Positions 25,957 through 35,569 of a stretch of DNA of 64,000 bases are shown piece by piece. The notes under the pieces are model-generated. The model did not search any database and was not told the origin of the DNA. It saw nothing but the letters and a program-made list of their open reading frames with translations. Made by a program: the position numbers and the translations under genes. Origin of the DNA: Corynebacterium suranareeae (GTDB lineage Bacteria > Actinomycetota > Actinomycetes > Mycobacteriales > Mycobacteriaceae); NCBI RefSeq assembly GCF_002355155.1, contig NZ_AP017369.1, forward strand, positions 868,001 to 932,000. Direction: 5' to 3'. Every line of letters begins with the position of its first letter. The stretch's first letter is position 1.

Positions 25957-27285
25957 TTAGCGGGGAAGTAGTTGATCAGGGACAGGGCGAATCGAATCCT
26001 TCCCCGACGGAGGGAAAGCTCGTTGCACACAGTTTTCTCGTGGGCAGATCCTACACCCAGGGCCGATCTGTGCAGCTGATTCCGGATCCAAATTCAGCCC
26101 TTGGGAATACACAAGACCAGGGGCTTCGCTGATATCGCACCCAAGACCAATGGCAAATTCCGCGACAGGATTCCCAAAACCATGCGTGCGGCCTTTAACT
26201 GAACGAGCAATCCACAAATAAGTGCGCCCATCGGGCATCCTGGCAACCTGTCGGGTGATATCCCCTTGACGTTCAAATGCGCGGTGCAGTGCCCACAGTG
26301 GGCATGTCCCATCCGTCCGTGAAAAATGAAAGGTTGCTGCGGATTGGCGTTTGGAAATATTTCCTGCCCGATCTGAGCGTACAAAGAAGAAGGGGATACC
26401 TTCTGCCCCTAAGCGTTGCAAAGTGGATAAACGGTGGCAGGCAGATTCAAAAGACACTCCAAAGGCTTCAGAGATCAAATCGATGTCGTAGTTTTTGTCC
26501 CGTGCAAAGTTGAGGAAACGGGTATACGGCATGACCAAAGCTGCGGCAAAATACTGAGACAGCCCAACTTTTGCAAGCCGTACTGCAGCCTCAGTAGGAA
26601 GCTCTGGTTGATCGGTGGTGAGCGTATCTAGGAGATCCGAATGAGCTAGGAACGCTAATTCTTCAGCCAATTGGAAACACTGCTGCGCCTCGGTGAGATC
26701 TTGTCGCAACAGAATTTGGCGGGACAATGGATCAAAATGCCTTCGGCTGGATAAGTCACTTGCCCGAAACCGTACTGTGATGTTGTAGTCATCATCAAGT
26801 AACTGCGCGAACCTGGTGACCCGAAGTCCCGGTTGGCCAATGACTGCCGCTAGTTCTTCCCCAAGACGATCCAAAGAATCGATGTGATTTTTGTGGGTAG
26901 AAAAATAGTCCCGAACAAAGTCATGTGCTGAACTGTGTGTGGGATCAACATCTGCGGGTTGGATGATGTGTTGAGCCAACTGAGGGAAACGATCCGTGAA
27001 ATCCAACAAATCGTCCATCGACATCGTGGGGCCTTGGTTGATTGCCAAAGTTTCAGCGAGCCTGGTAGCAATCGCAGTGTTTCGATCGGGGGAGAAATAA
27101 CTGGCCTCAACATCAAAAACGTCCATCAGTTGAAGCAGTACTGTTGCGGTGAGCGGACGCCCGTCGTTTTCTAATTGGTTGAGATAGCTCGTGGATAGAT
27201 CCAACTTTTTTGCCAGTGCTGCCTGCGTGAGCTTTTGGCTTCGACGCAGCGCATTGATCCGAGCCCCTGCATAGAGTTTTGACAT
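25957..27285 (-). CDS. prpR: PrpR/RamB-type regulator (XRE + IrrE-like)
   Basis: 442 residues. N-terminal XRE helix-turn-helix (residues ~5-65, 'LTQAALAKKLDLSTSYLNQLE'), a central IrrE/ImmA-like segment ('QQCFQLAEELAFLAHSDLL'), and a DUF2083 C-terminal part with the cysteine set GCRICPRENCVQRAF, likely binding a metal or Fe-S cluster. C. glutamicum PrpR at this locus activates the methylcitrate-cycle genes with 2-methylcitrate-related effectors; RamB is the paralogue. GGAGG at 9-10 bases selects the ATG at 27285 over an upstream TTG at 27294. The prpDBC1 operon that neighbours it in ATCC 13032 is absent here. Confidence 0.85.
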   Translation of the reverse strand: MSKLYAGARINALRRSQKLTQAALAKKLDLSTSYLNQLENDGRPLTATVLLQLMDVFDVEASYFSPDRNTAIATRLAETLAINQGPTMSMDDLLDFTDRFPQLAQHIIQPADVDPTHSSAHDFVRDYFSTHKNHIDSLDRLGEELAAVIGQPGLRVTRFAQLLDDDYNITVRFRASDLSSRRHFDPLSRQILLRQDLTEAQQCFQLAEELAFLAHSDLLDTLTTDQPELPTEAAVRLAKVGLSQYFAAALVMPYTRFLNFARDKNYDIDLISEAFGVSFESACHRLSTLQRLGAEGIPFFFVRSDRAGNISKRQSAATFHFSRTDGTCPLWALHRAFERQGDITRQVARMPDGRTYLWIARSVKGRTHGFGNPVAEFAIGLGCDISEAPGLVYSQGLNLDPESAAQIGPGCRICPRENCVQRAFPPSGKDSIRPVPDQLLPR

Positions 27286-27422
27286 TCGTGGCAATCCTCC
27301 TCAAAAGCTTCTAGACCTCGAGGTTTAACTATTTCTACATAAACCCTAAGGCCAACACCACACAATTACACAAATTTTAGCTTGTGCTTTCGCCACAGTC
27401 TGGTGATTGGCAAAGAAGACCA

Positions 27423-27463
27423 AAACCGGGTGCCATCTGAAACCTCAGATAGCACCCGGTTTT
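27423..27463 (-). terminator. accBC terminator
   Basis: Stem AAACCGGGTGCCATCTGA against TCAGATAGCACCCGGTTTT, downstream of the accBC stop on the minus strand and also between it and prpR. Confidence 0.88.
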
Positions 27464-27481
27464 AATTAAAGTGAGAAAGGG

Positions 27482-29260
27482 TTACTTGATCTCGAGGAGA
27501 ACAGCGCCCTTGTTCACGCCTTCACCTGCGGCGACAGCAAGGCCGGTAACAGTTCCGGACTTGTGAGCCTTCACAGGGTTTTCCATCTTCATGGCTTCAA
27601 GAACGATGACGGTGTCACCTTCGTTGACTTCTGCGCCTTCTTCAACGTTCACCTTGATCACAGTGCCCTGCATTGGAGCTGCAACAGCGTCACCGGAAAC
27701 ACCAGATTTTGCGCCACCTGCGCGACGCTTCTTGGCCTTCTTCTTTGGACCGGTGGAGCCACCGCCTAGTGCTAGATCACCTGGGAGAGCAACCTCAACG
27801 CGACGGCCGTTGATTTCAACAACAACCTTTTGCGCTGGGGTCTTCTCGTCTTCGTCGTCAGCTTCAGAAGCATCAACGTATGGCGCGATTGGGTTGTCCC
27901 AGACTTCTTCAATCCACTTGGTGTAGATCTCGAAGCCATCCTCATTACCAACAAAGGCTGGGTTTTCCACGATGTGCTGGTGGAATGGGATAACAGTTGG
28001 CATGCCTTCGACAACGTACTCAGCAAGGGCACGGCGGGAACGCTGCAGAGCTTGCTCGCGGGTGTCGCCCCACACGATCAGCTTCGCCAGCATGGAGTCG
28101 AACTGTCCAGAGATTTCCGAACCTTCAACAACGCCGGAATCCATGCGGACACCAGGTCCTTGTGGTTCGCGGTAGCCGGTGATCTTGCCTGGTGCAGGCA
28201 TGAAGTTGGAGCCGGCATCTTCACCGTTGATACGGAACTCAAAAGCGTGTCCGCGAGGTGTTGGATCTTCCTTGATGGACAGCTCATGGCCTTCAGCGAT
28301 GCGGAACATTTCACGCACCAAGTCAATGCCAGTGGTTTCTTCGGTGACTGGGTGTTCCACCTGGAGACGGGTGTTTACCTCGAGGAAGGAGATTAGTCCG
28401 TCAGAACCAACGAGGTACTCAACGGTACCTGCGCCGTAGTAGCCAGCCTCCTTGCAGATTGCCTTTGCAGAGGAGTGCAGACGTTCACGCTGCTCATCGG
28501 TGAGGAATGGTGCTGGTGCTTCTTCAACAAGCTTCTGGAAACGGCGCTGCAGGGAGCAGTCACGGGTTCCGGCGACCACAACGTTGCCGTGCTTATCTGC
28601 AATGACCTGGCACTCGACGTGGCGTGCCTTGTCCAGGTAGCGCTCCACGAAGCACTCACCACGACCGAAAGCTGCAGTTGCTTCACGAGTTGCGGACTCG
28701 AAGAGGTCAGCGACTTCTTCCATCTTGTAGGCAACCTTCATGCCACGTCCGCCGCCACCGAAAGCTGCCTTGATGGCAATTGGAAGACCGAACTCTTCAG
28801 CGAAAGCTACAACTTCTGCTGCGTCTTTTACTGGTTCCTTGGTGCCAGGGGCCATTGGTGCCTTGGCGTTGTCTGCGATGTGTCGAGCTGTGACCTTGTC
28901 GCCGAGGGAACGGATGGATTCAGGTGATGGTCCAATCCAGATCAGACCTTCGTTGATGACTGCTTCTGCAAAGTCAGCGTTTTCAGCCAGGAAGCCGTAG
29001 CCTGGGTGGATGGCGTCTGCGCCGGACTTGCGGGCAGCGTCGATGATCTTGTCAATGACAAGGTAGGACTCGGCGGAAGTTTGACCACCGAGGGCAAAAG
29101 CTTCGTCAGCATAAGCAACGAAAGGTGCGTCTGCATCTGGCTCTGCGTAGACAGCGACAGATCCGATGCCTTCATCGCGAGCTGCACGGAACACGCGGAT
29201 TGCAATCTCACCACGGTTAGCGACAAGTACCTTGGTGATCTTCCTAGTCTCGACTGACAC
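27482..29260 (-). CDS. accBC: Acyl-CoA carboxylase alpha subunit (biotin carboxylase + BCCP)
   Basis: 592 residues. Biotin carboxylase domain ~8-455 with '[18 protein letters not shown]' and '[20 protein letters not shown]'; a lysine-rich linker [13 protein letters not shown] near 500; biotinyl domain with [11 protein letters not shown], the biotin Lys at 558. It carboxylates biotin for several beta subunits: with AccD1 it makes malonyl-CoA, and with AccD2, AccD3 and AccE it makes the carboxylated acyl-CoA for mycolate condensation. Those partners lie at 36986-40778. Sequence is nearly identical to C. glutamicum AccBC. Monocistronic with its own terminator. Confidence 0.98.
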   Translation of the reverse strand: MSVETRKITKVLVANRGEIAIRVFRAARDEGIGSVAVYAEPDADAPFVAYADEAFALGGQTSAESYLVIDKIIDAARKSGADAIHPGYGFLAENADFAEAVINEGLIWIGPSPESIRSLGDKVTARHIADNAKAPMAPGTKEPVKDAAEVVAFAEEFGLPIAIKAAFGGGGRGMKVAYKMEEVADLFESATREATAAFGRGECFVERYLDKARHVECQVIADKHGNVVVAGTRDCSLQRRFQKLVEEAPAPFLTDEQRERLHSSAKAICKEAGYYGAGTVEYLVGSDGLISFLEVNTRLQVEHPVTEETTGIDLVREMFRIAEGHELSIKEDPTPRGHAFEFRINGEDAGSNFMPAPGKITGYREPQGPGVRMDSGVVEGSEISGQFDSMLAKLIVWGDTREQALQRSRRALAEYVVEGMPTVIPFHQHIVENPAFVGNEDGFEIYTKWIEEVWDNPIAPYVDASEADDEDEKTPAQKVVVEINGRRVEVALPGDLALGGGSTGPKKKAKKRRAGGAKSGVSGDAVAAPMQGTVIKVNVEEGAEVNEGDTVIVLEAMKMENPVKAHKSGTVTGLAVAAGEGVNKGAVLLEIK

Positions 29261-29466
29261 TAATAACTCCTGATTTAAATTGATGACTCAGTGGGTCGGC
29301 ACATAGTTGCCTGACCAATAGTGATTATTCTTGCACATTCACCCGCGAAGAACTTAACCAGATATGAGGATTTACTCATATTCTGAAGAAATTTTCTGGA
29401 TTTAGGCAGAAAAATAGGTGGTTGATCAGGCAAAAGACGATATGTGCATTTTACGACACCAAAAAG

Positions 29467-30357
29467 TTATTTTTCGGTGTTCTCGCCAGTTTCGATCGGC
29501 ATGCGAACCATATTGCCCCATTCAGCCCATGAACCGTCGTAGTTTCGCACGTTGTCAAAACCGAGCAGATACTTGAGCACGAACCAGGTGTGGGAGGCAC
29601 GATCACCAACCTGGCAGTAGACAACAGTGTCATCGCTTGGGTTGAGCTCTGCGTACAGCTTGTCTAATTCTGCACGCGTGCGGAAATTACCGTTGGGAAG
29701 CACAGCATCGGACCAATCGAGGTTGACTGCACCTGGAATGTGTCCACCGCGAAGGACTCCCTGGCCAGAAGTTGGGTTGCCGTATTCATCCAATCCAGAA
29801 AACTCCGAAGCGGTCCGTACGTCGATAAGCTTTAAACCCTTTGACGCCTCAAGCGAGCTGAGCACCTCAGCCACAAACGCGCGCTGGCCTTCGTCGACAC
29901 GCTCTACAACGGGGTAGTTGGCAGAAGGGTACTCCGGGACCACATAAGAGGTATCGCGTTCCTCGGCCATCCACGCGTCGCGGCCGCCATTGAGCAGGCG
30001 AACGTCCGAGTGTCCGAACAGCTCAAAAACCCACAGCGTAAACGCAGCCCACCAGTTGGACTTGTCGCCGTAGACAACAACGGTGTCATCGCGAGCAATG
30101 CCCTTGCGGTTCATCAACTCCGCAAACGCCTCGCCGTCAATGAAATCACGGGTGAGGGGATCGTTGAGGTCCTTTGCCCAGTCAATGCGCACAGCTCCTG
30201 GGAGGTGTCCAATATCATAAAGGAGGGAATCTTCATTGGACTCCACAACCTTTAGACCAGGTGAACCCAGACGAGCGGAAAGCCACGATGCGGAGACAAT
30301 CCTTTCAGGGTGTGCATACTCCTCGAACGCGGGAAATGGATCAAATGGTACTGCCAT
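29467..30357 (-). CDS. Thiosulfate sulfurtransferase (two-domain rhodanese)
   Basis: 296 residues from [11 protein letters not shown] (ATG 30357; the frame is open to 30411). Two rhodanese domains: the first ('[20 protein letters not shown]'...'[20 protein letters not shown]') lacks the catalytic Cys; the second carries it in '[18 protein letters not shown]', so residue C of CQVGDR is the sulfur acceptor. It transfers sulfane sulfur from thiosulfate to an acceptor such as cyanide or a thiol. Similar to mycobacterial CysA2/SseA-type enzymes. Stands alone upstream of accBC with a 206-bp gap. Confidence 0.92.
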   Translation of the reverse strand: MAVPFDPFPAFEEYAHPERIVSASWLSARLGSPGLKVVESNEDSLLYDIGHLPGAVRIDWAKDLNDPLTRDFIDGEAFAELMNRKGIARDDTVVVYGDKSNWWAAFTLWVFELFGHSDVRLLNGGRDAWMAEERDTSYVVPEYPSANYPVVERVDEGQRAFVAEVLSSLEASKGLKLIDVRTASEFSGLDEYGNPTSGQGVLRGGHIPGAVNLDWSDAVLPNGNFRTRAELDKLYAELNPSDDTVVYCQVGDRASHTWFVLKYLLGFDNVRNYDGSWAEWGNMVRMPIETGENTEK

Positions 30358-30685
30358 GTGGGGTCGCTGCCTTCCATAAACGGGTGAAACTCTAATACTG
30401 TATCCCAGCATATTGCTTAACGTCCTTTGTGTCCTTAATTACTAGTAGAGTGGTTGGGCAGCAAAGAACATGAATCGTGCTTTATTGTCTATCTTGTCAA
30501 TGTGAAAATACCCAACGTTTAAGCTCACTTTTTGGTGTTTTAAGATTTGAGGGTTTCCCACGTTGAACTAGTAAAACGTGTTAAAAATTCAGTGTTTAAA
30601 ATTTAGTTTTTAACGCAGCTGATCACCTCTTGAAACGCTCAACCCGCAAACGTTTCAAGTTATGAGAAAGTGAAATCCACCACCC

Positions 30686-31735
30686 ATGAACAAGAGCATC
30701 GTTGTTTTTGAAGTCGAAGGCGGCTCCGACAAGTACTTCGACGGACACCGTAAAGACACCATGCCCATCGTCAACTCCATCAAAGATGCCGGATGGCACG
30801 CAGAGGTTGTTTACTACCGGCCCGAGTGGACAGAAAACCTCTTTGAGTATGTCTCCGAAAATTTTGATGGTTACATTTCACGCGTAAACCCCGGCAACAT
30901 CCCCGGCGGCGAGCGCGGCTACTTTGATCTGCTGACCCGTCTGACCGAAGCCGGGCTAGTGGGAATGTCCACGCCTGAGGAAATGATGGCGTATGGCGCA
31001 AAAGATGCGCTGGTAAAGCTGTCGCAAACTGACCTCGTTCCAACAGATACCGAGGCCTATTACGATGTGGAAACCTTCCACAAAGTTTTTCCCACGTCAC
31101 TGTCCTATGGTGAGCGCGTGCTCAAACAAAACCGTGGATCCACAGGTTCTGGTATCTGGCGCGTCCAGCTGGCCGATAAAAAATTAGCCGCATCAATTGA
31201 GCCAGGCACAGCACTCCCGCTCGACACCGAAATCAAATGCACGGAAGCAGTGGATAACCACACCGAAATCCGCCAGCTGGGTGAATTTATGGACTTCTGC
31301 GACCAATACATCATCGGCGAAAACGGCATGCTGGTTGATATGCGCTTTATGCCCCGCATCGTCGAAGGTGAAATCCGCATCCTCCTAGTCGGCCCGCACC
31401 CAGTTTTTGTAGTGCACAAAAAACCCGCCGAAGGCGAAGACAACTTCTCCGCCACACTGTTCTCCGGGGCGCAATACACCTACGACAAACCAGAACAGTG
31501 GCAAGATTTGATCGATCTATTCGCCGAAGCGCGCCCCGTCATCGCCGAAAAGCTAGGTGGCGACAACATTCCACTGATCTGGACAGCTGATTTCATGCTC
31601 GGCGACGTCGTTGACGGCCAAGACACCTACGTGCTCGGCGAGATCAACTGCTCCTGCGTCGGCTTTACCTCCGAGCTCGATATGGGCATCCAGCAGCTAG
31701 TTGCCTCCGAAGCGATCAAACGCATTACGGCTTAA
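30686..31735 (+). CDS. ATP-grasp-like protein (Cj0069 type)
   Basis: 349 residues. No signal peptide or membrane segments. The fold pattern is that of an ATP-grasp ligase: an N-terminal Rossmann-like part ('KSIVVFEVEGGSDKYFDGHR', 'DGYISRVNPGNIPGGERGYF'), a nucleotide-clamping strand 'ERVLKQNRGSTGSGIWRVQL' near residue 145, and a C-terminal 'WTADFMLG...YVLGEINCSCVGF' with the E-x-N metal site. It matches what is annotated as the Cj0069 family, whose substrate I do not know. Likely a cytoplasmic carboxylate-amine or -thiol ligase. Preceded by a 264-bp AT-rich gap in which I see no other gene. Confidence 0.75.
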   Translation: MNKSIVVFEVEGGSDKYFDGHRKDTMPIVNSIKDAGWHAEVVYYRPEWTENLFEYVSENFDGYISRVNPGNIPGGERGYFDLLTRLTEAGLVGMSTPEEMMAYGAKDALVKLSQTDLVPTDTEAYYDVETFHKVFPTSLSYGERVLKQNRGSTGSGIWRVQLADKKLAASIEPGTALPLDTEIKCTEAVDNHTEIRQLGEFMDFCDQYIIGENGMLVDMRFMPRIVEGEIRILLVGPHPVFVVHKKPAEGEDNFSATLFSGAQYTYDKPEQWQDLIDLFAEARPVIAEKLGGDNIPLIWTADFMLGDVVDGQDTYVLGEINCSCVGFTSELDMGIQQLVASEAIKRITA

Positions 31736-31741
31736 AGATTT

Positions 31742-31759
31742 TGCTTTTCGACGCCTCCC
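31742..31759 (-). repeat. Copy of the recurring 18-bp word in a gap
   Basis: TGCTTTTCGACGCCTCCC, i.e. GGGAGGCGTCGAAAAGCA on the minus strand, 6 bp behind a stop codon. Identical to the copies at 58898 and 62097. Confidence 0.8.
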
Positions 31760-31845
31760 TCCCACACCTTGCCACTTCAAATCAGCGCATTCGTGTGGTG
31801 GGGTTTGGTCGGGTTTGGCTGTCGAGTGCCTTGCACCAACCTTGC

Positions 31846-31905
31846 ACCAAACATAGGTGACAAGAATTTTGATTTCTATGAATTTTTGTCATCCCTGTCT
31901 GGTTT
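31846..31905. repeat. Family A hairpin at the left edge of the 24-bp array module
   Basis: CACCAAACATAGGTGACAAG ... TTTTTGTCATCCCTGTCTGGTTT. It is followed by CTGGTTTAAGTT, which recurs just before the right-hand array/hairpin (32557-32568). Confidence 0.7.
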
Positions 31906-31928
31906 AAGTTTGTAAAGTGTCAGCACGT

Positions 31929-32024
31929 TGTGCACACTCAATATCTACTCTTTGTGCACGTTCTACCTCACTAGGTTGTGCACACACTGATCCGCAGCGG
32001 TGTGCACACCAACCCCTGGCTTTA
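31929..32024 (-). repeat. Left array: four TGTGCAC at exact 24-bp spacing
   Basis: TGTGCAC occurs at 31929, 31953, 31977 and 32001. The intervening 17 bp are diverged. On the minus strand the outermost unit reads GTGCACAACGTGCTGACA, 16 of 18 identical to GTGCACAACGTCTTGACA of the right array on the plus strand, so the two arrays are inverted relative to each other. Confidence 0.8.
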
Positions 32025-32431
32025 GTACCAGTTTTAGTGCAGTAGATCCCCCGGGCTCGAGTGAGTTGAATCGATGCTTTGCCTCATCACGTTTACGCTG
32101 CCACAGCGGTGGCGGGTGGCTTATCCACACTCCACGAATGCTGCAGCAAATTGATGTGAGACCCACCCTTGGCAAGAACAGTAGCCCGCTCATGGAATCG
32201 ATGGTTCACATTCGCTCAGTGGGCTGACTTGGCCTTGGGAAACTATCCGTTGTGCCAGTCGGGCAGGAACAGCCTTCCGGGGGAGGTTCTAAGCCGACTT
32301 CAGAACCCTGTGATTGATGGACTGCGCGGGGTATATGGGTCGAATGTGATGATCGTGTACCTCTGAGCGCCTCAGGTAGGTATCAATCTATTGTCAGCAG
32401 CCTGGGATTATGCCTGTGGTGGGGTCTTAGG
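32025..32431. other. Gene-poor centre of the array module
   Basis: About 400 bp with only short open frames (e.g. 31963-32193 minus, 32000-32227 plus) that match nothing I recognise; possibly decayed coding DNA. No promoter or terminator stands out. Confidence 0.4.
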
Positions 32432-32551
32432 GTGTGCACAATGTCATGACACTGTGCGTGCATAAGGTCATGACATTGTGCGTGAACAAGGTCATGACCT
32501 TAAGCGTGCACAACGTCTTGACCTTAAGCGTGCACAACGTCTTGACACAGA
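32432..32551 (+). repeat. Right array: five 24-bp tandem repeats
   Basis: Five contiguous 24-bp units (32432, 32456, 32480, 32504, 32528), consensus GCGTGCACAANGTCATGACN followed by 4 bases. GTCATGAC and GTGCAC are palindromic cores. In one frame they would encode VHNVMTLC-like octapeptides, but there is no start region, so DNA-level function is more likely. Confidence 0.92.
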
Positions 32552-32573
32552 ACAGTCTGGTTTAAGTTGAGGT

Positions 32574-32633
32574 AAACCAAACATACGTGCCAAAAATTCG
32601 GGTTTTTGGGATTTCTTGTCACGTATGTTTGGT
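32574..32633. repeat. Family A hairpin at the right edge of the module
   Basis: ACCAAACATACGTGCCAA ... TTGTCACGTATGTTTGGT: the best-paired copy in the window (one mismatch over 18-bp arms). Confidence 0.85.
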
Positions 32634-32758
32634 CGCATCTGTGTGGAGGGAATTTTGGCGCCTGGGCATGAAAATCATGGGGCTCCAGAAGCGCTTCTAA
32701 GAGCTTTTTAGGGCCCTACCCATATCAATGCGCGTTGCAGATTTTGGACGTCTTAAAA

Positions 32759-32860
32759 ACGCGGTGAGCGAGTTGGGGTTAAAAGGGCGATTTCTTAAGT
32801 TCGATACCAGTTGGATTTCCCCCTAAAACCGACTGGTATCGAAGTTAAGGTGGCGACAAA
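32759..32860. repeat. Second copy of the window-start repeat
   Basis: ACGCGGTGAGCGAGTTGGGG ... GGGCGATTTCTTAAGTTCGA aligns with bases 2-47; then GATACCAGTTGG ... CCGACTGGTATCG forms a stem. Confidence 0.65.
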
Positions 32861-32871
32861 CCCCAAGAATT

Positions 32872-33288
32872 TTAAGCGTCCAGAAGGATTGCCACGGACT
32901 CTGGATCGGCATCGGAAAGCATTTGGCGGCAACGGTCATACTCGTTGGTCTCGCTAATAAGCTTTGCGGCCAATGCGAGGGAAGCGATAGCCCTCAACAC
33001 ACCCTGGTTAGGTTCGTGGGAGTAGGGGACAGGACCCCAACCTTTCCAACCATTTGCCCTCAAACGGTCGAGGCTGCGATGGTAGCCCGTGCGTGCAAAA
33101 GCATAGGCTTGGATCTTTTCTTCATCATTTGAGGCAGTTTTGATAAGCTGTTCAGCTCTATGTGCCCACACCAATGGGCTGTCAGGATGTTCCAGTGCGG
33201 TGGAGGTAAGAGTTGGATCTGCACCGAGTGCTGGATCCTCCGGAAGTTTCACTGGAGGAGGGGCAAGCATGTCATTAATTTGAACCAT
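32872..33288 (-). CDS. DUF3151 family protein
   Basis: 138 residues from MVQINDMLAPPPVKLPED (ATG 33288); the longer frame to 33429 would run into the divergent acyltransferase. Family marks: 'LPEDPALGADPTL' near residue 14, 'SPLVWAHRAEQLI' near 35, 'AYAFARTGYHRSLDRLRANG' near 58, and 'GPVPYSHEPNQGVLRAIASL' near 83. The family is conserved and widespread in actinobacteria with no assigned function. All-helical, soluble. Its start is 75 bp from that of the acyltransferase, so they share a promoter region. Confidence 0.9.
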   Translation of the reverse strand: MVQINDMLAPPPVKLPEDPALGADPTLTSTALEHPDSPLVWAHRAEQLIKTASNDEEKIQAYAFARTGYHRSLDRLRANGWKGWGPVPYSHEPNQGVLRAIASLALAAKLISETNEYDRCRQMLSDADPESVAILLDA

Positions 33289-33362
33289 GTCCCTAATCCT
33301 AACTTCAAAGGCAAATGTGAGAAGATCGTTAAGCTGAGCAGGATAACGAAATGAGGTTTTAG

Positions 33363-35513
33363 GTGGGACCGGCCAAAGGACTTTCCGAAGTTCTAAAAGA
33401 AGCCAGACAACGTGGCAAGCCCACTTCACCTACCCAAAAAGTGCCGAGATCCGGTTACAGATATGACCTCGATGGACTGCGTGGCATTGCTATTGCCTTT
33501 GTGGTGTTATTCCACGTTTTCGTAGGAAAAGTTTCCGGTGGCGTTGATGTGTTCTTGCTGCTTTCTGGATATTTCTTCCTTGGGTCGCAGTTGCGTTACG
33601 CCGATCGGTCGGATTCCTCCATCAACCCGTGGTGGCCTTTTTGGCGTACCTTGCGCAGGTTACTTCCCGCATTAGTTTTGGTGTTGGGCGTATCCATGGC
33701 GGTCATCATGCTGTGGGTACCAAGGCTGCAAAGAATAGAAATAGCTAACCAAGCTGTAGCGAGTATTTTCTATGTTCAAAACTGGGAATTGGCAGCGCAA
33801 GGTGCATCTTATGAGGCGGCATCGGCAGAAGTAAGTCCGTTCCAGCATTTGTGGTCGATGGCAGTGCAGGGGCAGTTTTATCTCTTTGCCATTGTTTTAA
33901 GCATGGCGATCATCTTGATTCGTCGTTACCGACCGGAGTATTCGGCTGTGCAGTTGGCTACTCCGGTGCTTGCAGTGCTTACGTCGGTCTCGTTTTTTGC
34001 TGCGATTGTGTGGTACTTCGTTGATCAATCGGTCAACTACTATTCCACTTTTACTAGGTTCTGGGAGCTTGGTCTTGGTGCGTTGTTAGTACTGCATGCG
34101 CCTCGGATTTTCCTAACGGCACGGACGAAATCGATCCTTGCTGGTGTGGGACTATTCATGGTGCTTTCCACTGGTTTCCTCATGGATGGTGCGCACACGT
34201 TCCCTGGAATCCCAGCGCTGTATCCAATCCTGGGAGCTTGTTTAGTGATCCTGGGTGATGGCAAGGTTTCTGTTTTCTTATCCAGCAAATGGATGCGTTG
34301 GCTAGGTGATATCGCCTATCCGTTGTATTTGTGGCACTGGCCTTTGCTGATTATTTTCACGGCAATGCTCAACCAAGATGAGCCTTCAATATGGCTGGGT
34401 ATCGCTGTGATTGTTTTATCGGTTGGGTTGGCTCAACTGACGAACAGATACGTCGAAAAGCCTATGCAGCAGCAAGGCAAGCGCCCGGTGTTTAGGGAAT
34501 CCCGTAGTGCTGAGGCGTTGAAAAAGCTTCGCGGCAGTAGGCCGGCACGCATGCGTGCTTACGCTGGTGCCGCGGTTGTGGTGGTAGCGCTGGCATTGAC
34601 ATCGTCACCACAATTGCTTTACCAACGAGTGTTAGATACCCAAACCAGTGATCTTGATCCAGCGATTTACCCCGGAGCCCTGGCTCTGACTGGATTTGAT
34701 GCGCCTGAGGTAGATCCACAGCCGAATCCTTATGTTCTCGCCGATACGGTGTCACCAGCGTGGGCAAAGGGCTGTATGTCTGTGTTTGGTGATGATCCGT
34801 CCGAACTGATGCCAGATAACTACGATCCAGAATTTTGTACCTTCGGCGACCCGAATTCCACCGTGGAGGTCTACCTGGTGGGCGGATCCCACGCCGAGCA
34901 GTGGATGGCGCCGCTGGACTCTTTGGGCAAACAACACAACTTCAAAGTAATCCCTCTGGTGCGCCAATCCTGCCCGACTTTCGCCTATGAGCTTGATGGA
35001 ATTTTCAGCGAAGAATGCATCGAATTCAACGAAAAAGTCATTGAACGCCTCGCCGAAGTTCAACCAGACTTGGTGATCTCAAACTCCACGCGCCCACTGC
35101 TAGAAAAAGGCCGAGGCATTGACGAAGTTCCAGAATCCTATATCACCCTCTGGGACTTTCTAGAAGACCACAACATCCCATTCATGGGGCTTCGCGATAA
35201 CCCATGGTTTATTGAGCCCAGTGGGCAAGGCTGGATGGTGTCTCAATGTTATGAGGAAGAACGCTCGCTAGTTGATTGCTCAATAACCCGGGATAATTTC
35301 TACGCACCAGTTGATCCTGCAGAAAAGGAACTTGCTGCTAGAAACAACATGTTGGCGGTAGATACCTCCCGGTGGTTCTGCCCAGATGATCTGTGTATTC
35401 CTGTGATCGGCAATATTTACGTCTACCGCGATGGCAACCATATGTCTGATGAGTACGCGCAGTCGTTGGCCCCATTCTTATGGAGCAATATGCGCAGACT
35501 GCTCGTGGCCTAA
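33363..35513 (+). CDS. Membrane acyltransferase with SGNH domain (OafA type)
   Basis: 716 residues. Residues ~30-385 are an acyltransferase-3 domain with about ten membrane segments; 'YDLDGLRGIAIAFVVLFHVF' carries the R and H typical of the active site, and 'WSMAVQGQFYLFAIVLSMAI' is a family block. After one more membrane segment (~400-420) a secreted SGNH-like domain follows, with 'VYLVGGSHAEQWMAPL' (GxSH nucleophile block) and 'VYRDGNHMSDEYAQSL' (D-x-x-H). It probably acylates a cell-envelope glycan or lipid. GTG start with GAGG six bases before. C. glutamicum has a similar gene at this locus (wbpC, from memory). Confidence 0.92.
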   Translation: MGPAKGLSEVLKEARQRGKPTSPTQKVPRSGYRYDLDGLRGIAIAFVVLFHVFVGKVSGGVDVFLLLSGYFFLGSQLRYADRSDSSINPWWPFWRTLRRLLPALVLVLGVSMAVIMLWVPRLQRIEIANQAVASIFYVQNWELAAQGASYEAASAEVSPFQHLWSMAVQGQFYLFAIVLSMAIILIRRYRPEYSAVQLATPVLAVLTSVSFFAAIVWYFVDQSVNYYSTFTRFWELGLGALLVLHAPRIFLTARTKSILAGVGLFMVLSTGFLMDGAHTFPGIPALYPILGACLVILGDGKVSVFLSSKWMRWLGDIAYPLYLWHWPLLIIFTAMLNQDEPSIWLGIAVIVLSVGLAQLTNRYVEKPMQQQGKRPVFRESRSAEALKKLRGSRPARMRAYAGAAVVVVALALTSSPQLLYQRVLDTQTSDLDPAIYPGALALTGFDAPEVDPQPNPYVLADTVSPAWAKGCMSVFGDDPSELMPDNYDPEFCTFGDPNSTVEVYLVGGSHAEQWMAPLDSLGKQHNFKVIPLVRQSCPTFAYELDGIFSEECIEFNEKVIERLAEVQPDLVISNSTRPLLEKGRGIDEVPESYITLWDFLEDHNIPFMGLRDNPWFIEPSGQGWMVSQCYEEERSLVDCSITRDNFYAPVDPAEKELAARNNMLAVDTSRWFCPDDLCIPVIGNIYVYRDGNHMSDEYAQSLAPFLWSNMRRLLVA

Positions 35514-35569
35514 AAACTGAGACATTTGGTGGACACGAGGATTTGAGAGGCGATTTTAAAGGGGTGCTC

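Noticed and set aside
31963..32227. Overlapping plus and minus frames in the array module as genes
   Set aside because: No recognised domain, start signal or codon bias; they include parts of the TGTGCAC array.
32432..32551. Regular 24-bp repeats considered as a CRISPR array
   Set aside because: Units are contiguous without variable spacers and no cas genes are present in the window.
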